Of a stretch of 64,000 bases of DNA, positions 18,182 to 28,155 are shown piece by piece. The DNA comes from an uncultured Pseudoalteromonas sp. Lineage in GTDB: Bacteria > Pseudomonadota > Gammaproteobacteria > Enterobacterales > Alteromonadaceae. The first letter of the stretch is position 1. Every line of letters starts with the position of its first letter. The stretch spans positions 124,001 to 188,000 of the forward strand of contig CANLRB010000005.1 of the NCBI GenBank assembly GCA_947493455.1. Direction: 5' to 3'. The notes beneath the pieces were generated by a model. It was not told the origin of the DNA, made no database searches, and saw only the letters and a list, made by a program, of their open reading frames with translations. The position numbers and the translations under genes were made by a program.

Positions 18182-19203
18182 AGCTTCCTTTCTCTTCGAG
18201 GAATAATTAATTTCACTTTAAAGGTATTTTCCCCTTTATATTCAGTCAATGACGATCGCTCGCCATACACAAGATTTAAGCGACGGCGAATATTATCTAA
18301 CGCAATCCCATTTGACGCGCGTTTCACAGAGGCTGTTCGCTGGTAGGGATTCGTAACTAAAAACGTCATTGATTGATTTGTAATGTACAGCGCCACTTCA
18401 ATCTTCCCTCCATGTTCAAGCGGCTCGATTCCATGACATATCGCATTTTCAATAAGCGGCTGCAATGTCAACCTTGGTACCACACAATCTGGGATGTTCT
18501 GCGGCACTTGCCAATCAACTTCAAGGCGCTTACCAAGTCGCCAATACTCTATCGAGACATAATTTTTCACGAGTACGAGCTCATCTACAAGCGTGCTATC
18601 TTCACCTGAATGCATTGCCGCACGCGACAGTTTGGCGAGCGCTAGAATTGTATTCTCCGCTTCATTTGCGTTGTGATGTATAAGCTCAGCAGCGGTATTC
18701 AAACTATTGAACAAAAAATGAGGCCGAATACGCGATTGAAGCGCATCAAGCTGTGCTTTTGCGATAGCAACTTCAGCTCTATTTTGTTCTGTATGCATAA
18801 TAGAAAATTGAATATAGAGTAATGTCAGTAAAGAGGAAATCAACGTATTTCGTGCTGCAAATTCAATTTCATTAATGAGAGAAATTGATATTACTTTGTG
18901 GGCAATGATACTGCCAATAAATGTCGTTGAACAAAACACCAAGAGGATAATAAAGAGTTGTGGTATCAGCTTGTCAGAGGTTAGAAACTTTCGCATTGCA
19001 TAAAGCTGAGCCAAACTCAGTAACATAACACAATGAATAAAAAGAGAAATAAACGCTAAATTTTGCCAAATAGACAGCATATTTAACGGTGAGAAAGCAA
19101 TTATAACAGCTAAGATTTGACCTACAACCAACGCAGATAACGTTGCTCTATCAGTTAAAAGGCTGGGCAATAATGGTCCATTCCAATGGCTTGTAATTAT
19201 CAC
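18178..19203 (-). CDS. LytS/AlgZ(FimS)-type sensor histidine kinase
   Basis: This 341-residue protein has four or so membrane helices (about 25-45, 48-70, 80-105, 115-135). A His_kinase domain of the PF06580 type follows, with the phospho-accepting His162 in RPHFLFNSLN and an N-box-like LQPLIENAICHGIEP. No periplasmic sensor domain is visible, as in AlgZ/FimS. The stop overlaps the regulator start. It is expected to phosphorylate the LytTR regulator encoded next to it. It begins 31 bases downstream of ispH, so some transcription may come from that operon. Confidence 0.87.
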   Translation of the reverse strand: MIITSHWNGPLLPSLLTDRATLSALVVGQILAVIIAFSPLNMLSIWQNLAFISLFIHCVMLLSLAQLYAMRKFLTSDKLIPQLFIILLVFCSTTFIGSIIAHKVISISLINEIEFAARNTLISSLLTLLYIQFSIMHTEQNRAEVAIAKAQLDALQSRIRPHFLFNSLNTAAELIHHNANEAENTILALAKLSRAAMHSGEDSTLVDELVLVKNYVSIEYWRLGKRLEVDWQVPQNIPDCVVPRLTLQPLIENAICHGIEPLEHGGKIEVALYITNQSMTFLVTNPYQRTASVKRASNGIALDNIRRRLNLVYGERSSLTEYKGENTFKVKLIIPRRERKL

Positions 19204-19234
19204 TCCAACCTCCTGTGCTATTTATGTTGTGTCA

Positions 19235-20164
19235 CTATCTTAATTCAGCTGGTACCGCGAAAATAATGTTTTCTTCTTCACCCGGATTTTCATCAACGTC
19301 TTGTGCGCCCCAAGCTTTGAGTTGCTCAACCACTTGACGAACTAAAATTTCTGGAGCCGAAGCACCAGCAGTCACGCCAATTACATCGTTATCAGTAAAC
19401 CAACTACGCTGCATTGAATCGGCATCATCGATTAAATACGACACAGTCCCCATTTTTTCAGCAAGTTCTCGTAGTCGATTAGAGTTAGAGCTATTTTTAG
19501 CCCCAACAACTAACAATATTGATGATTTGTCCGCAAGGTCGCGTACCGCATCTTGGCGGTTTTGTGTCGCGTAGCATATATCATCTTTACGCGGGCCGCT
19601 AATCAACGGAAATTTACTCTTTAACGCATCAATGACTTCTGACGTATCGTCTACCGACAAAGTCGTTTGCGAGCAGTAGAATAAATCACTTTCGTTCTTA
19701 ACAGACAAATTCGCAACATCAGCAGGAGTTTCAACTAAGTAGATCCCCCCTTGCTGGTTGTTATACTGCCCCATCGTGCCTTCAACTTCAGGATGACCTT
19801 GGTGTCCAATTAACACACATTCGGTTCCTCTACGGCTTGCTCTGGTTACTTCCATATGAACTTTAGTCACCAGTGGGCACGTTGCGTCAAATACTTTAAG
19901 GTCACGGCGTTTTGCCTCCTGGCGAACCGCTTGCGATACCCCATGTGCGCTGAAAATAACAATATTATCGTCAGGAATCTGATGCAACTCCTCAACAAAT
20001 ATTGCCCCGCGCTCTTTTAATCCGTTTACAACATATTTGTTATGAACAACTTCATGGCGCACGTATATCGGCGCATTAAAGATATCGAGTGCGCGTTCAA
20101 CAATACTGATTGCACGATCTACCCCAGCACAAAAGCCTCGCGGGTTAGCTAGTAATACTTTCAT
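19235..20164 (-). CDS. ispH: 4-hydroxy-3-methylbut-2-enyl diphosphate reductase
   Basis: This 309-residue enzyme catalyses the last step of the MEP isoprenoid pathway, reducing HMBPP to IPP and DMAPP with a [4Fe-4S] cluster. The three cluster Cys residues are visible in [11 protein letters not shown] (Cys12), [12 protein letters not shown] and [10 protein letters not shown]. The active-site segments SAHGVS and [10 protein letters not shown] are present. The start overlaps the fkpB stop (1 base). The chain lspA-fkpB-ispH is the usual order in gammaproteobacteria. Confidence 0.97.
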   Translation of the reverse strand: MKVLLANPRGFCAGVDRAISIVERALDIFNAPIYVRHEVVHNKYVVNGLKERGAIFVEELHQIPDDNIVIFSAHGVSQAVRQEAKRRDLKVFDATCPLVTKVHMEVTRASRRGTECVLIGHQGHPEVEGTMGQYNNQQGGIYLVETPADVANLSVKNESDLFYCSQTTLSVDDTSEVIDALKSKFPLISGPRKDDICYATQNRQDAVRDLADKSSILLVVGAKNSSNSNRLRELAEKMGTVSYLIDDADSMQRSWFTDNDVIGVTAGASAPEILVRQVVEQLKAWGAQDVDENPGEEENIIFAVPAELR

Positions 20165-20604
20165 TAGTTGTTAACTTCTAAAATTTCAACTTCAAACTCT
20201 AAGTGTTGCCCAGCCAAAGGATGATTAAAATCAACCGTCACTGAGTCGCCTGCAACTTCCCTAATTAAACCAGGTAACTCCGACCCATCAGGTTGCGTAA
20301 AAGCAATAATTGCCCCCACTTCGGCTGGCGTATCAGCACCAAACTTGGTGCGTTCTAAATGGTAAATGTTATCCGGGTTTGGGTTGCCAAATGCATCTTC
20401 TGGCGCAAGTTTAAATGACTCATTGTCACCTGCCTTCAGCCCTATTAAACATTTTTCAAAGTTATCGGTTAAGCTTCCATCGCCCATTACAAGCTTAGCG
20501 GGCTTATTATGAACCTTACTCGAATCAGCAGCTGAACCGTCTTCCAATTTAATTGAAAAATGGAATATCACTTCAGAGTTCTGAGTAATACACTCTGTTG
20601 TCAT
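20164..20604 (-). CDS. fkpB: FKBP-type peptidyl-prolyl isomerase (FkpB/SlpA)
   Basis: This 146-residue protein has the SlyD/SlpA-type FKBP layout: an N-terminal strand and [22 protein letters not shown], an inserted flap domain (about 70-120, [12 protein letters not shown]), and a C-terminal return ([23 protein letters not shown]). The DFNHPLAG motif is the hallmark. It acts as a cytoplasmic prolyl isomerase/chaperone. The start overlaps lspA by 4 bases, and it abuts ispH. Confidence 0.95.
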   Translation of the reverse strand: MTTECITQNSEVIFHFSIKLEDGSAADSSKVHNKPAKLVMGDGSLTDNFEKCLIGLKAGDNESFKLAPEDAFGNPNPDNIYHLERTKFGADTPAEVGAIIAFTQPDGSELPGLIREVAGDSVTVDFNHPLAGQHLEFEVEILEVNN

Positions 20605-21095
20605 GATTTCTCCCCTGCGGCATTATCATTTTTAAATGCATCAATTAGCAATAATGCTGCGCCAATTGAAATTGCCATATCTGCTATATTAAACGCTGGA
20701 AAATCCCAGCTTTCATAATAAAAGTGAATAAAGTCAACTACGTACCCATAGGCTAAGCGATCGTATAAATTACCAAGCGCGCCCGCTAATACCAACGAAT
20801 ACGCACTGCAAAGTAACTTATTCGAAGCAGGTAATTTCTTCAGCCAATAAACTAATAAAACACTAATGGTGACCGCAATGATAGAGAAAAACCAACGCTG
20901 CCAACCGCCAGCTTCACTCAAAAAACTAAATGCGGCGCCATAGTTATGCACATACGTAAAACTAAATATAGGCAACAGCTCTATCGATTGATAGAGCTTC
21001 ATTTGCGTACTGACAATCACTTTTGTAATCTGGTCAAGAATAAGCAAAATAACGCTTAAACCTAACCAAACTAGTCCGCTACGTCCTTTTAACAC
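20601..21095 (-). CDS. lspA: Lipoprotein signal peptidase (signal peptidase II)
   Basis: This 164-residue inner membrane protease has four helices. Conserved motifs are DQITKV near helix 1, VHNYGAAFSFL, the catalytic Asp region GNLYDRLAYGYVVDFIHFY, and FNIADMAISIGA, which supplies the second catalytic Asp. It removes signal peptides from diacylglyceryl-modified lipoproteins such as BamD and the other lipoproteins of this window. It starts 9 bases after ileS ends. Confidence 0.97.
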   Translation of the reverse strand: MLKGRSGLVWLGLSVILLILDQITKVIVSTQMKLYQSIELLPIFSFTYVHNYGAAFSFLSEAGGWQRWFFSIIAVTISVLLVYWLKKLPASNKLLCSAYSLVLAGALGNLYDRLAYGYVVDFIHFYYESWDFPAFNIADMAISIGAALLLIDAFKNDNAAGEKS

Positions 21096-21104
21096 AATAT
21101 ACTC

Positions 21105-23933
21105 CTACGCGAACTGGCGATGTTCACCATCACCATCGACATTCGTAACACAGCGATTACAAATATCACCATGCGTATCATTGCTACCAACGTCGTCACT
21201 ATAATGCCAACAACGTTCGCACTTTTCTGCAGAAGTGGCATTCACTTCAATCGCAAGTCCTTCAATCTCAGTCGCAATCGCATTTGCTGGTTTAGCTTCC
21301 AGCGACGCAACATCAGCTTTTGACGTTAACAATACAAAGCGTAATTCATCGCCTAATTGACTTAGTTTTTGTGCCAATTCCTCAGAGGCGTATAAAGTCA
21401 CTTCAGCTTGTAATGTCGCACCGATCACTTCTTCTTTACGAGCCGATTCAAGCAGTTTGTTCACTTCGGCACGTACTGTTAGAATTGATTGCCAGAATTC
21501 ATTATTAAGCCTCGCTTCCGTTGCTTTTTCAAGTCCCGCATACCATTGTCCAGTAAACACAAATTCGTCGCGTTTTCCTGGTAGTACTTGCCAAATTTCT
21601 TGCGCGGTGAAACTCATTATCGGCGCCATCCAACGTGTCATCGCTTCAGCAATATGATACAACGCAGTTTGGCATGAACGACGAGCGTTGCTGTCAGATT
21701 TAGCGGTATATTGACGATCTTTTATCACATCGAGATAGAAAGAACCCAACTCAACCGTACAGAAGTTCATTAACTTCTGCGTCACAACTAACATTTGATA
21801 ATCGTCATATGCGGCAATGATTTCGTCTTGAAGATTAGCTGCACGATCTAGAATCCAGCGATCAAGTGCCACCATTTGCTCCGCGGCAACCATATCCGTT
21901 TCAGGGTTGAATCCGTTTAAATTAGCTAATAAGTAACGACTTGTGTTACGAATTCGGCGATATCTATCCGCTGCGCGTTTGAAAATTTCATCTGAAACTG
22001 TCATTTCAGCAGTATAGTCTGTTGACGCAACCCATAAGCGAAGAATATCCGCGCCCATCTTGTTCATAATGTCTTGTGGTGAAATTACGTTACCCAAAGA
22101 TTTTGACATCTTGCGTCCGTTTTCATCAACGGTAAAGCCGTGAGTAAGTACTTGCTTATATGGTGCATGGCCATTAATCGCGACCGATGTCATCATTGAC
22201 GACATAAACCAACCACGGTGCTGGTCTGAACCTTCTAAATAAAGATCAGCAGGACCTGATAGCTCTTCACGTGCGTCAACAACACAGGCATGAGTCACAC
22301 CTGAATCAAACCACACGTCGAGCGTATCTAATACTTTGATGTACTTCGCCGCATCTTCTTCATTCAAAAACTCTGATACATCGAGGTCATACCATGCTTG
22401 AATACCCTTTTCCTCAACTTGAGTGGCAACGCGCTCAATCAAGTTATTCGTATCTGGATGAAGATCACCTGTGTCTTTGTCAACAAACAATGCGATGGGA
22501 ACACCCCAAGTTCGTTGACGCGAAATACACCAATCAGGACGACCGTCGACCATATTAGCGATGCGGTTTTCACCCCACTCAGGGATCCAGCGTGTTTTTT
22601 CAATCTCTGATAACGAGTCTTCGCGTAAATTGGCCTGGTCCATACTGACAAACCATTGTGGTGTCGCACGGAAAATAATTGGCGTTTTATGGCGCCAGCA
22701 ATGCGGGTAACTATGCATTAAAGCGTGATGATGCATTAATGCATTTTTCTCTTGTAAGACCTCAATAACATTATTATTTGCTTTAAAGACATGTTGCCCT
22801 GCAAAAATTTCTGTATCAGGTAAATAGACACCATTCGCGCCGACTGGGTTAGCAACTTCGAGATTATATTGTTGGCCGACAACGAAATCTTCCTGGCCAT
22901 GCCCTGGAGCTGTATGCACCGCGCCAGTACCCGAATCAGTTGTGACATGCTCACCTAAAATTACAGGAACAGCGAAATCGTAAAATGGATGTTGTGCAGT
23001 GAGTAATTCAAGCTGTTGGCCTGAACAATAACCAAGTGCATGATACTTAGTCACACCGTAACGATCCATCGCATCTTTTACCAGATCAGATGCAATTACT
23101 AAACGCTCTTGACCATTTTCAGTTTCTATTTGCACTAAGCTATATTCTAGGCCTGCGTGCACCGCGACCGCTCTGTTTGCCGGTAATGTCCAAGGCGTTG
23201 TCGTCCAGATAACAATACTTACAGTACCTTGACCTTCATGACCTTCTGCTAAGTTAAATTTTTTCTCAAGCGCTGCTACATCTGTAAATGCAAACTTAAC
23301 ATCAATCGCTGGTGATTGCTTGTCTTGGTATTCAACTTCTGCTTCGGCAAGTGCTGAACCACAGTCAGTACACCAATGCACAGGTTTTGAACCTTTGTGT
23401 AAGTGACCATTTTTAATAATGCGACCCAACACGCGAATCGCGTTGGCCTCAAAATCAAAATTCATTGTTAAGTATGGTTTATCCCAATCACCAAATACAC
23501 CTAAGCGCTTAAAATCGGCTTTTTGGCCATCAACCTGTTTGTGCGCGTACGCACGGCACTTTTCTCTAAATTCAGCGGCAGTAACCTTTTTACCTGGTTT
23601 ACCGACTTTTTTCTCGACCTGTAACTCAATTGGCAAGCCGTGACAGTCCCAACCCGGTACATACGGTGCATCAAAATCTGACAACGTTTTTGACTTTATA
23701 ATAATATCTTTCAGAATTTTATTTACAGAGTGACCGAGGTGAATATTACCATTGGCATAAGGAGGGCCATCATGCAAAATAAATGGCTTTTTGCCTTTTT
23801 TTGCTTTTCGAATTTGCCCGTATAAATCTTTCTCATACCAATCTTTTAGCATTTGCGGCTCGCGTTTTGCAAGATTACCGCGCATCGGAAACTCAGTTTC
23901 CGGTAAGTTCAACGTATGTTTGTAGTCGCTCAT
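21105..23933 (-). CDS. ileS: Isoleucyl-tRNA synthetase
   Basis: This 942-residue class I synthetase is close to the 938 residues of the E. coli enzyme. The HIGH motif lies in [13 protein letters not shown] and KMSKS in [13 protein letters not shown]1 editing domain is present (about 190-400, including [12 protein letters not shown] and [15 protein letters not shown]). The C-terminal zinc-binding module has four Cys residues (CERCWHY and CNRC). It charges tRNA-Ile and edits valine. It lies between ribF and lspA, the standard order. Confidence 0.98.
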   Translation of the reverse strand: MSDYKHTLNLPETEFPMRGNLAKREPQMLKDWYEKDLYGQIRKAKKGKKPFILHDGPPYANGNIHLGHSVNKILKDIIIKSKTLSDFDAPYVPGWDCHGLPIELQVEKKVGKPGKKVTAAEFREKCRAYAHKQVDGQKADFKRLGVFGDWDKPYLTMNFDFEANAIRVLGRIIKNGHLHKGSKPVHWCTDCGSALAEAEVEYQDKQSPAIDVKFAFTDVAALEKKFNLAEGHEGQGTVSIVIWTTTPWTLPANRAVAVHAGLEYSLVQIETENGQERLVIASDLVKDAMDRYGVTKYHALGYCSGQQLELLTAQHPFYDFAVPVILGEHVTTDSGTGAVHTAPGHGQEDFVVGQQYNLEVANPVGANGVYLPDTEIFAGQHVFKANNNVIEVLQEKNALMHHHALMHSYPHCWRHKTPIIFRATPQWFVSMDQANLREDSLSEIEKTRWIPEWGENRIANMVDGRPDWCISRQRTWGVPIALFVDKDTGDLHPDTNNLIERVATQVEEKGIQAWYDLDVSEFLNEEDAAKYIKVLDTLDVWFDSGVTHACVVDAREELSGPADLYLEGSDQHRGWFMSSMMTSVAINGHAPYKQVLTHGFTVDENGRKMSKSLGNVISPQDIMNKMGADILRLWVASTDYTAEMTVSDEIFKRAADRYRRIRNTSRYLLANLNGFNPETDMVAAEQMVALDRWILDRAANLQDEIIAAYDDYQMLVVTQKLMNFCTVELGSFYLDVIKDRQYTAKSDSNARRSCQTALYHIAEAMTRWMAPIMSFTAQEIWQVLPGKRDEFVFTGQWYAGLEKATEARLNNEFWQSILTVRAEVNKLLESARKEEVIGATLQAEVTLYASEELAQKLSQLGDELRFVLLTSKADVASLEAKPANAIATEIEGLAIEVNATSAEKCERCWHYSDDVGSNDTHGDICNRCVTNVDGDGEHRQFA

Positions 23934-23958
23934 TAATTCTACTTTCCGTATCGGCTAC

Positions 23959-24888
23959 CTAATTTAAACCAAAACTTTGTTTGGCCACATTAACATCTTT
24001 CTCAATTTGCGTTATTAACGCAGAAAAAGTATCAAATTTTATTTCGTCACGCAGCTTTGTAAGTGGCTGCACACTTAAAATCTCGCCATAAATCGATTCT
24101 TCAAAATCAAAAATATGGACTTCAAGCAAAGTTAAACTGCCTTTAAATGTCGGTTTAACACCTATATTAGCAACCCCAAAAAACTGTTCACCTTGCTGGT
24201 TATACACTTTAACGGAAAAAACACCTAACAAAGGTGCAACTTGGCGTTTAAGTGCAATATTCGCTGTCGGAAAACCTAAAGTACGCCCTTTTTTCCAACC
24301 ATGGCGTACTTTTCCGCGAATCATATATGCTCTACCGAGCATCAATTGCACACCGTCAAAATCATTATCCGCAAGCGCTTGCCTAATCGCGGTGCTACTA
24401 ATACGGCAATCGTGCTGTTTCATGCTTTGCGTGTTTTTAACACTAAACGCGAACTTTTTTGCTGCATCAACTAACATCGCGTAATCACCACGTCGAGCAT
24501 GCCCAAATCGAAAATCATCACCAACAGTGAGCGCGCGCACGCCAAGTTTAGTAACAATAACCTGCTCTATAAATGATTCAGCCGACATACCCGCAAAACG
24601 CTGATTAAAGTTTATACAGACGACTCGCTCAATACCACATTCAGAAAGCAGCTGCAGTTTATCACGCAATGGCGTTAACCGTGCCGGCGCTTTTGACTTC
24701 GCAAAAAACTCTTGCGGTTGCGGTTCAAAGAGTAAAACAGTACTTGGTAAGCCTAATCGTTCAGCGTCAGCTTTCAACCCAGCTAACACCGCACGATGGC
24801 CTTTGTGGACACCATCGAAATTACCAATAGTCATCACACACCCAAAATGGCGAGTGCGAATATTGTGTACCCCTCTAATGAGTTCCAT
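23959..24888 (-). CDS. ribF: Bifunctional riboflavin kinase / FMN adenylyltransferase
   Basis: The N-terminal FAD synthetase domain (about 1-180) contains the nucleotidyltransferase motif TIGNFDGVHKGH and a later SSTAIRQAL segment. The C-terminal riboflavin kinase domain (about 185-305) has KGRTLGFPTANI and VKPTFKGS. Together they turn riboflavin into FMN and FAD. The open frame extends to a TTG at 24927, but the ATG at 24886-24888 gives MELIRGVHNI, matching the family N-terminus (E. coli starts MKLIRGIHN), so I use it (309 residues). It is 25 bases from ileS. Confidence 0.95.
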   Translation of the reverse strand: MELIRGVHNIRTRHFGCVMTIGNFDGVHKGHRAVLAGLKADAERLGLPSTVLLFEPQPQEFFAKSKAPARLTPLRDKLQLLSECGIERVVCINFNQRFAGMSAESFIEQVIVTKLGVRALTVGDDFRFGHARRGDYAMLVDAAKKFAFSVKNTQSMKQHDCRISSTAIRQALADNDFDGVQLMLGRAYMIRGKVRHGWKKGRTLGFPTANIALKRQVAPLLGVFSVKVYNQQGEQFFGVANIGVKPTFKGSLTLLEVHIFDFEESIYGEILSVQPLTKLRDEIKFDTFSALITQIEKDVNVAKQSFGLN

Positions 24889-24953
24889 AGCTAAACTTAA
24901 CCTTGCGTTTACAACATTTTCTTTCAAAGCGCCCGATTATAATCTTTTTTTAA

Positions 24954-26528
24954 TCAGGATTCAGCTTTTGCAACCGATTTTATTGTAGACAGGCGCACGC
25001 CCATCACCATTAAGCTTAAAAAATAAACACCTACAGCTGAGAGTATCAAAATTCCGAGCAGCTTAATTTGATTAAATAAGCCATGATTTAACTCTATAAG
25101 CCACTCTTTTAAATACACAATTACGAAAAGCATGACGGCACTTGCAACAATGCATTTAACAACAAAACCGAGAGTAAAATACGACAGACGATAACTCTGG
25201 CTTTTATGTAAAAAGTAATAAAGTAACATGGCATTGCACGTTGCAGACAAAGATGTTGCAAGTGCAAGGCCAATATAGCCATAAAAAGGAGCTAACATAA
25301 TATTGAACAACATGTTCAACGCCATCGCTGCGATCCCTATTTTGGCCGGTGTTTTTGTATTTTGTTGCGCATAAAAGCCTGGCGCAAGAACTTTAATCAT
25401 CATAAAGCTGACCAAGCCAATGGCATAGGCGGTTACCCCTGCAGCCACTTTATCGATATGGCCAGGTTGCGACAAAAACTCACCGTGCCCGAATAAGACA
25501 GATATGATAAGTGGTGCTAACGTAATCAATCCGATACACGCCGGTATACCCAGCCATAGAATAAAACGCACTCCCCAATCAATAGTTAGCTGAAATGCCT
25601 GCTTATCGTCATTTACATGTAATTTTGACAACGCCGGTAAAATAACCGTCGCAATACCAATACCAAATAGTCCAAGCGGAAATTCAATCAACCTATCGGA
25701 GTAATACAACCACGATACGGAACCAGTCACCAACATTGAGGCTATTACGCTATCGAGTAACAAGTTTATTTGGCTAACAGAAACACCAAACATCGCGGGT
25801 AACATGAGCGTACGCACTTTTTTTACATTTTTGTTGCGCCAAGCCCATGTAGGTTTGCTAACAAGCCGCGCTTTTAACAAAAACGGCAATTGAAAGCCAA
25901 GTTGGACTATGCCACCAACAAACACTCCGAGCGCGAGTGCAAAGGCGCTGTATTCAAAACGATCATGAAATAAATAAGCGCAACCAATGATTGAAATATT
26001 TAATAGGACCGGGGTGAATGCAGCAACCGAGAATCGGTTATATACGTTGAGTACTGCGCCAGATAATGCAACTAAACTAATAAAGAATAAATATGGGAAG
26101 GTTAATTTCAGCATTTGGCTGAATAGCTCAAACTTAAAACCTTGCTCAGTTTGATTGAGACTTTCGACGAACCAGCCAGGGGCAAAAATAGCGGCCACAA
26201 CTGACGACCCTAAAACTCCAAGCAACGTAATGATAAGCAAAATAGTGCCCAACGTGCCAGCAGCTTGCGCAATAAAAACACGTACACCATCATCACCTTG
26301 CTCTTCTTTTACCTGAGTCAATACCGGAACAAACGCTTGTGCAAATGCCCCTTCAGCAAACAACCTCCTCAAAAAATTCGGAATTTTATTTGCAAAAAGG
26401 AATATATCTGAAGCTGCTCCTGCACCGAGTAAGTTTGCCACTACAGCATCGCGCACCAAACCAAGAATGCGAGATAAGAACGTCATAAAACTGACAATCA
26501 TACCTGAGCGAAATAAGCCTTTAGCCAA
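24954..26528 (-). CDS. murJ: Lipid II flippase MurJ
   Basis: This protein of about 524 residues has 14 predicted membrane helices and the MOP-superfamily MurJ signature at the start (GLFRSGMIVSFMTFLSRILGLVRD). It flips lipid II for peptidoglycan synthesis. The longest frame opens at 26573 with 15 extra residues (MWHTCVIRC...) unlike any MurJ. The in-frame TTG at 26526-26528 follows a TAGGT sequence by about 6 bases and yields LAKGLF, so I prefer it. It diverges from rpsT, as in many gammaproteobacteria, and heads the murJ-ribF-ileS-lspA-fkpB-ispH run. Confidence 0.95.
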   Translation of the reverse strand: MAKGLFRSGMIVSFMTFLSRILGLVRDAVVANLLGAGAASDIFLFANKIPNFLRRLFAEGAFAQAFVPVLTQVKEEQGDDGVRVFIAQAAGTLGTILLIITLLGVLGSSVVAAIFAPGWFVESLNQTEQGFKFELFSQMLKLTFPYLFFISLVALSGAVLNVYNRFSVAAFTPVLLNISIIGCAYLFHDRFEYSAFALALGVFVGGIVQLGFQLPFLLKARLVSKPTWAWRNKNVKKVRTLMLPAMFGVSVSQINLLLDSVIASMLVTGSVSWLYYSDRLIEFPLGLFGIGIATVILPALSKLHVNDDKQAFQLTIDWGVRFILWLGIPACIGLITLAPLIISVLFGHGEFLSQPGHIDKVAAGVTAYAIGLVSFMMIKVLAPGFYAQQNTKTPAKIGIAAMALNMLFNIMLAPFYGYIGLALATSLSATCNAMLLYYFLHKSQSYRLSYFTLGFVVKCIVASAVMLFVIVYLKEWLIELNHGLFNQIKLLGILILSAVGVYFLSLMVMGVRLSTIKSVAKAES

Positions 26529-26663
26529 TTGAATACCTATTAAGTCACAACGAATAACGCAAGTATGCCACAATGTAAAAAGAATTATGTAATATCAATA
26601 AACAACTTAGCATTACAAAACACGTTTTACTCATATCTACTGTAGCAATGCCCCCTGAGTTAT

Positions 26664-26672
26664 TGATATAAT
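26664..26672 (+). promoter_or_regulatory. Extended -10 promoter (P1) of rpsT
   Basis: TGATATAAT (26664-26672) is a TG-N-TATAAT extended -10 element. No good -35 is present at the right distance. It is the upstream of two candidate rpsT promoters. Confidence 0.5.
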
Positions 26673-26738
26673 CCAACTCACAAACAAGACAAGTACCGAG
26701 TGAGCCTACTTGATAAACGCAATTTTTTTAAAAGATGA

Positions 26739-26767
26739 TTGACTTTATCGAAAAAAAGAGGCATATT
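26739..26767 (+). promoter_or_regulatory. Sigma-70 promoter (P2) of rpsT
   Basis: TTGACT (26739-26744) and CATATT (26762-26767) have an exact 17-base spacer. They are followed by a GC-rich discriminator (CCTCGGCC) of the kind linked to stringent control. E. coli rpsT also has two promoters. Confidence 0.65.
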
Positions 26768-26814
26768 CCTCGGCCTTTAAATTAAGCTTATTTTAAGATT
26801 GTTAGGAGCAAACC

Positions 26815-27075
26815 TTGGCTAACATCAAGTCTGCAAAAAAACGCGCTTTAACTAGCGAAAAACGCCGCCAGCACAACGCAAGCCGTCGTTCAATGATGCG
26901 CACTTACTTCAAAAAAGTAGTTGCTGCAATTGAAGCTGGTAACAAAGAAGCTGCAACTGAAGCATTTAACGCTGTTGTTCCAGTTCTAGACCGTTACGCA
27001 ACTAAAGGTCTAATTCACAAAAACAAAGCAGCTCGTCATAAGAGCCGTTTAGCTGCAAAAATTAAAGCACTTTAA
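26815..27075 (+). CDS. rpsT: 30S ribosomal protein S20
   Basis: This 86-residue basic protein ([34 protein letters not shown]...) has the standard length and sequence of bS20. The start is TTG, with AGGAG about 8 bases upstream. E. coli rpsT also uses a UUG start, which is part of its autoregulation, so the rare start is conserved and not an error. It has two candidate promoters and a strong terminator. Confidence 0.98.
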   Translation: MANIKSAKKRALTSEKRRQHNASRRSMMRTYFKKVVAAIEAGNKEAATEAFNAVVPVLDRYATKGLIHKNKAARHKSRLAAKIKAL

Positions 27076-27087
27076 TTTTTGAAGTTT

Positions 27088-27117
27088 AAAAAAAACCGGC
27101 TTTAGCCGGTTTTTTTA
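27088..27117. terminator. Intrinsic terminator of rpsT (bidirectional)
   Basis: ACCGGC / GCCGGT stem with a TTTA loop is flanked by A8 on the left and T7 on the right. It serves rpsT and the converging receiver gene, whose stop is at 27121. Confidence 0.9.
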
Positions 27118-27120
27118 TAT

Positions 27121-27501
27121 CTAAAATTCAAACTCTGGCATTAATTTTTTCAATATCGCAGCGATTTTTTTCGGAGAGAACGGTTTAACAACAAACCCTT
27201 TAGCACCTTTATCGATCGCATCTTTCACATTCTCAACGGTTGAGTGAGCAGATACCATCACCACATTTGTATCTGGCGCAACTTTCTGAATTTCAGCAAT
27301 GAGTTCTTTACCATCCCCATCGGGCAGCTCAATATCCAAAAATATCAACTGGTAGTTGTTTTCTGCTGCTTTGCTTAAACAAGACTGTGCATTTGACGCT
27401 TCATCAATATGTTCAATGCCAAAATGTACTAACGTCTGATGCAAAAAATTACGCACCGTGCTCACGTCATCTACGATCAAAATAGAGTAGTCATTACTCA
27501 T
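27121..27501 (-). CDS. Single-domain response regulator (CheY-like receiver)
   Basis: This 126-residue protein consists only of a receiver domain: acidic pair in IVDDVS (Asp11, Asp12), phospho-acceptor Asp56 in FLDIELPDGDG, Ser in MVSAH and Lys in VVKPFSP. There is no output domain, so it must act by protein contact or as a phosphate relay. The VVKPFSPKK ending resembles receivers fused to or working with motility/c-di-GMP proteins, but no kinase or chemotaxis gene is nearby. The start at 27501 follows AGGAAGGCGAG closely; a GTG 18 bases upstream lies within that sequence and is rejected. Confidence 0.85.
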   Translation of the reverse strand: MSNDYSILIVDDVSTVRNFLHQTLVHFGIEHIDEASNAQSCLSKAAENNYQLIFLDIELPDGDGKELIAEIQKVAPDTNVVMVSAHSTVENVKDAIDKGAKGFVVKPFSPKKIAAILKKLMPEFEF

Positions 27502-27614
27502 AAACTCGCCTTCCTGCACTTTAAATAAATCATCTATAAGCTATTATAGACTTAAATAGAAATGAATCATGCCGTTAGGCACATGTTCCAAGTTATAGTG
27601 TAAATAATTGTATT

Positions 27615-28058
27615 ATGTCTATAAAAATAAAGCAGCAAAAACTAATCGATCCAACTAAAGCAAACAAAAAAAAGCGCGGATCCGCGCAGAATAAACAGAC
27701 AACACAAAAAAAAGTACCACCTAAAGCTAACGTAGCGACGCAATCGACAACAAAAAAAGGACTGTCAAAAAGTACAATCTTGGTTATGAGCTTGTTTGCA
27801 TTACTTGCCATCGCAATTCCAAAGCCAAATCTCATCACCTACCAAAAACTTGGCATTGTCACTAAAAGCATATATTGGCCAGGCTTTTTAATTTTCGAAG
27901 GCCAGTTATTAGACTCAAATCTCACCGTCTCCGGTAATATTGAAAATAGTAATTTGTATATTTGCGATCAATTAAACAACAAAGCAAGCTGTCAAAAATA
28001 TAAAATAATTGAACAACAGGGTTTTTTTGCAAGTATCGTACATTACCTTTCACATTAG
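27615..28058 (+). CDS. Small membrane-anchored protein of unknown function
   Basis: I do not recognise this 147-residue protein. Residues 1-50 are very rich in Lys, Gln and Thr and look disordered and cytoplasmic. One membrane helix follows (about 54-68, TILVMSLFALLAIAIP). The remaining 80 residues, probably periplasmic, contain two Cys residues (ICDQLNNKASC) that could pair, and end with another short hydrophobic segment (FFASIVHYLSH). The basic N-terminus before the helix suggests N-in topology. It diverges from the receiver gene with a 113-base gap. It may be specific to Alteromonadales. Confidence 0.6.
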   Translation: MSIKIKQQKLIDPTKANKKKRGSAQNKQTTQKKVPPKANVATQSTTKKGLSKSTILVMSLFALLAIAIPKPNLITYQKLGIVTKSIYWPGFLIFEGQLLDSNLTVSGNIENSNLYICDQLNNKASCQKYKIIEQQGFFASIVHYLSH

Positions 28059-28120
28059 TTATTCTTATCTGAAAAAAGTAACTTTTTTTGTTTGTCAGAG
28101 CATTATTACAACGCCATAAT

Positions 28121-28150
28121 GACGCCTAATTTCCCACACGATAAGGCGTC
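28121..28150 (+). promoter_or_regulatory. Inverted repeat that covers the ribosome binding region of the next gene
   Basis: GACGCCT (28121-28127) and AGGCGTC (28144-28150) can pair across a 16-base loop. The right arm includes AAGG, the only Shine-Dalgarno-like sequence before the ATG at 28156. The hairpin could hide the ribosome site; it could also be an operator. Confidence 0.4.
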
Positions 28151-28155
28151 ACATT

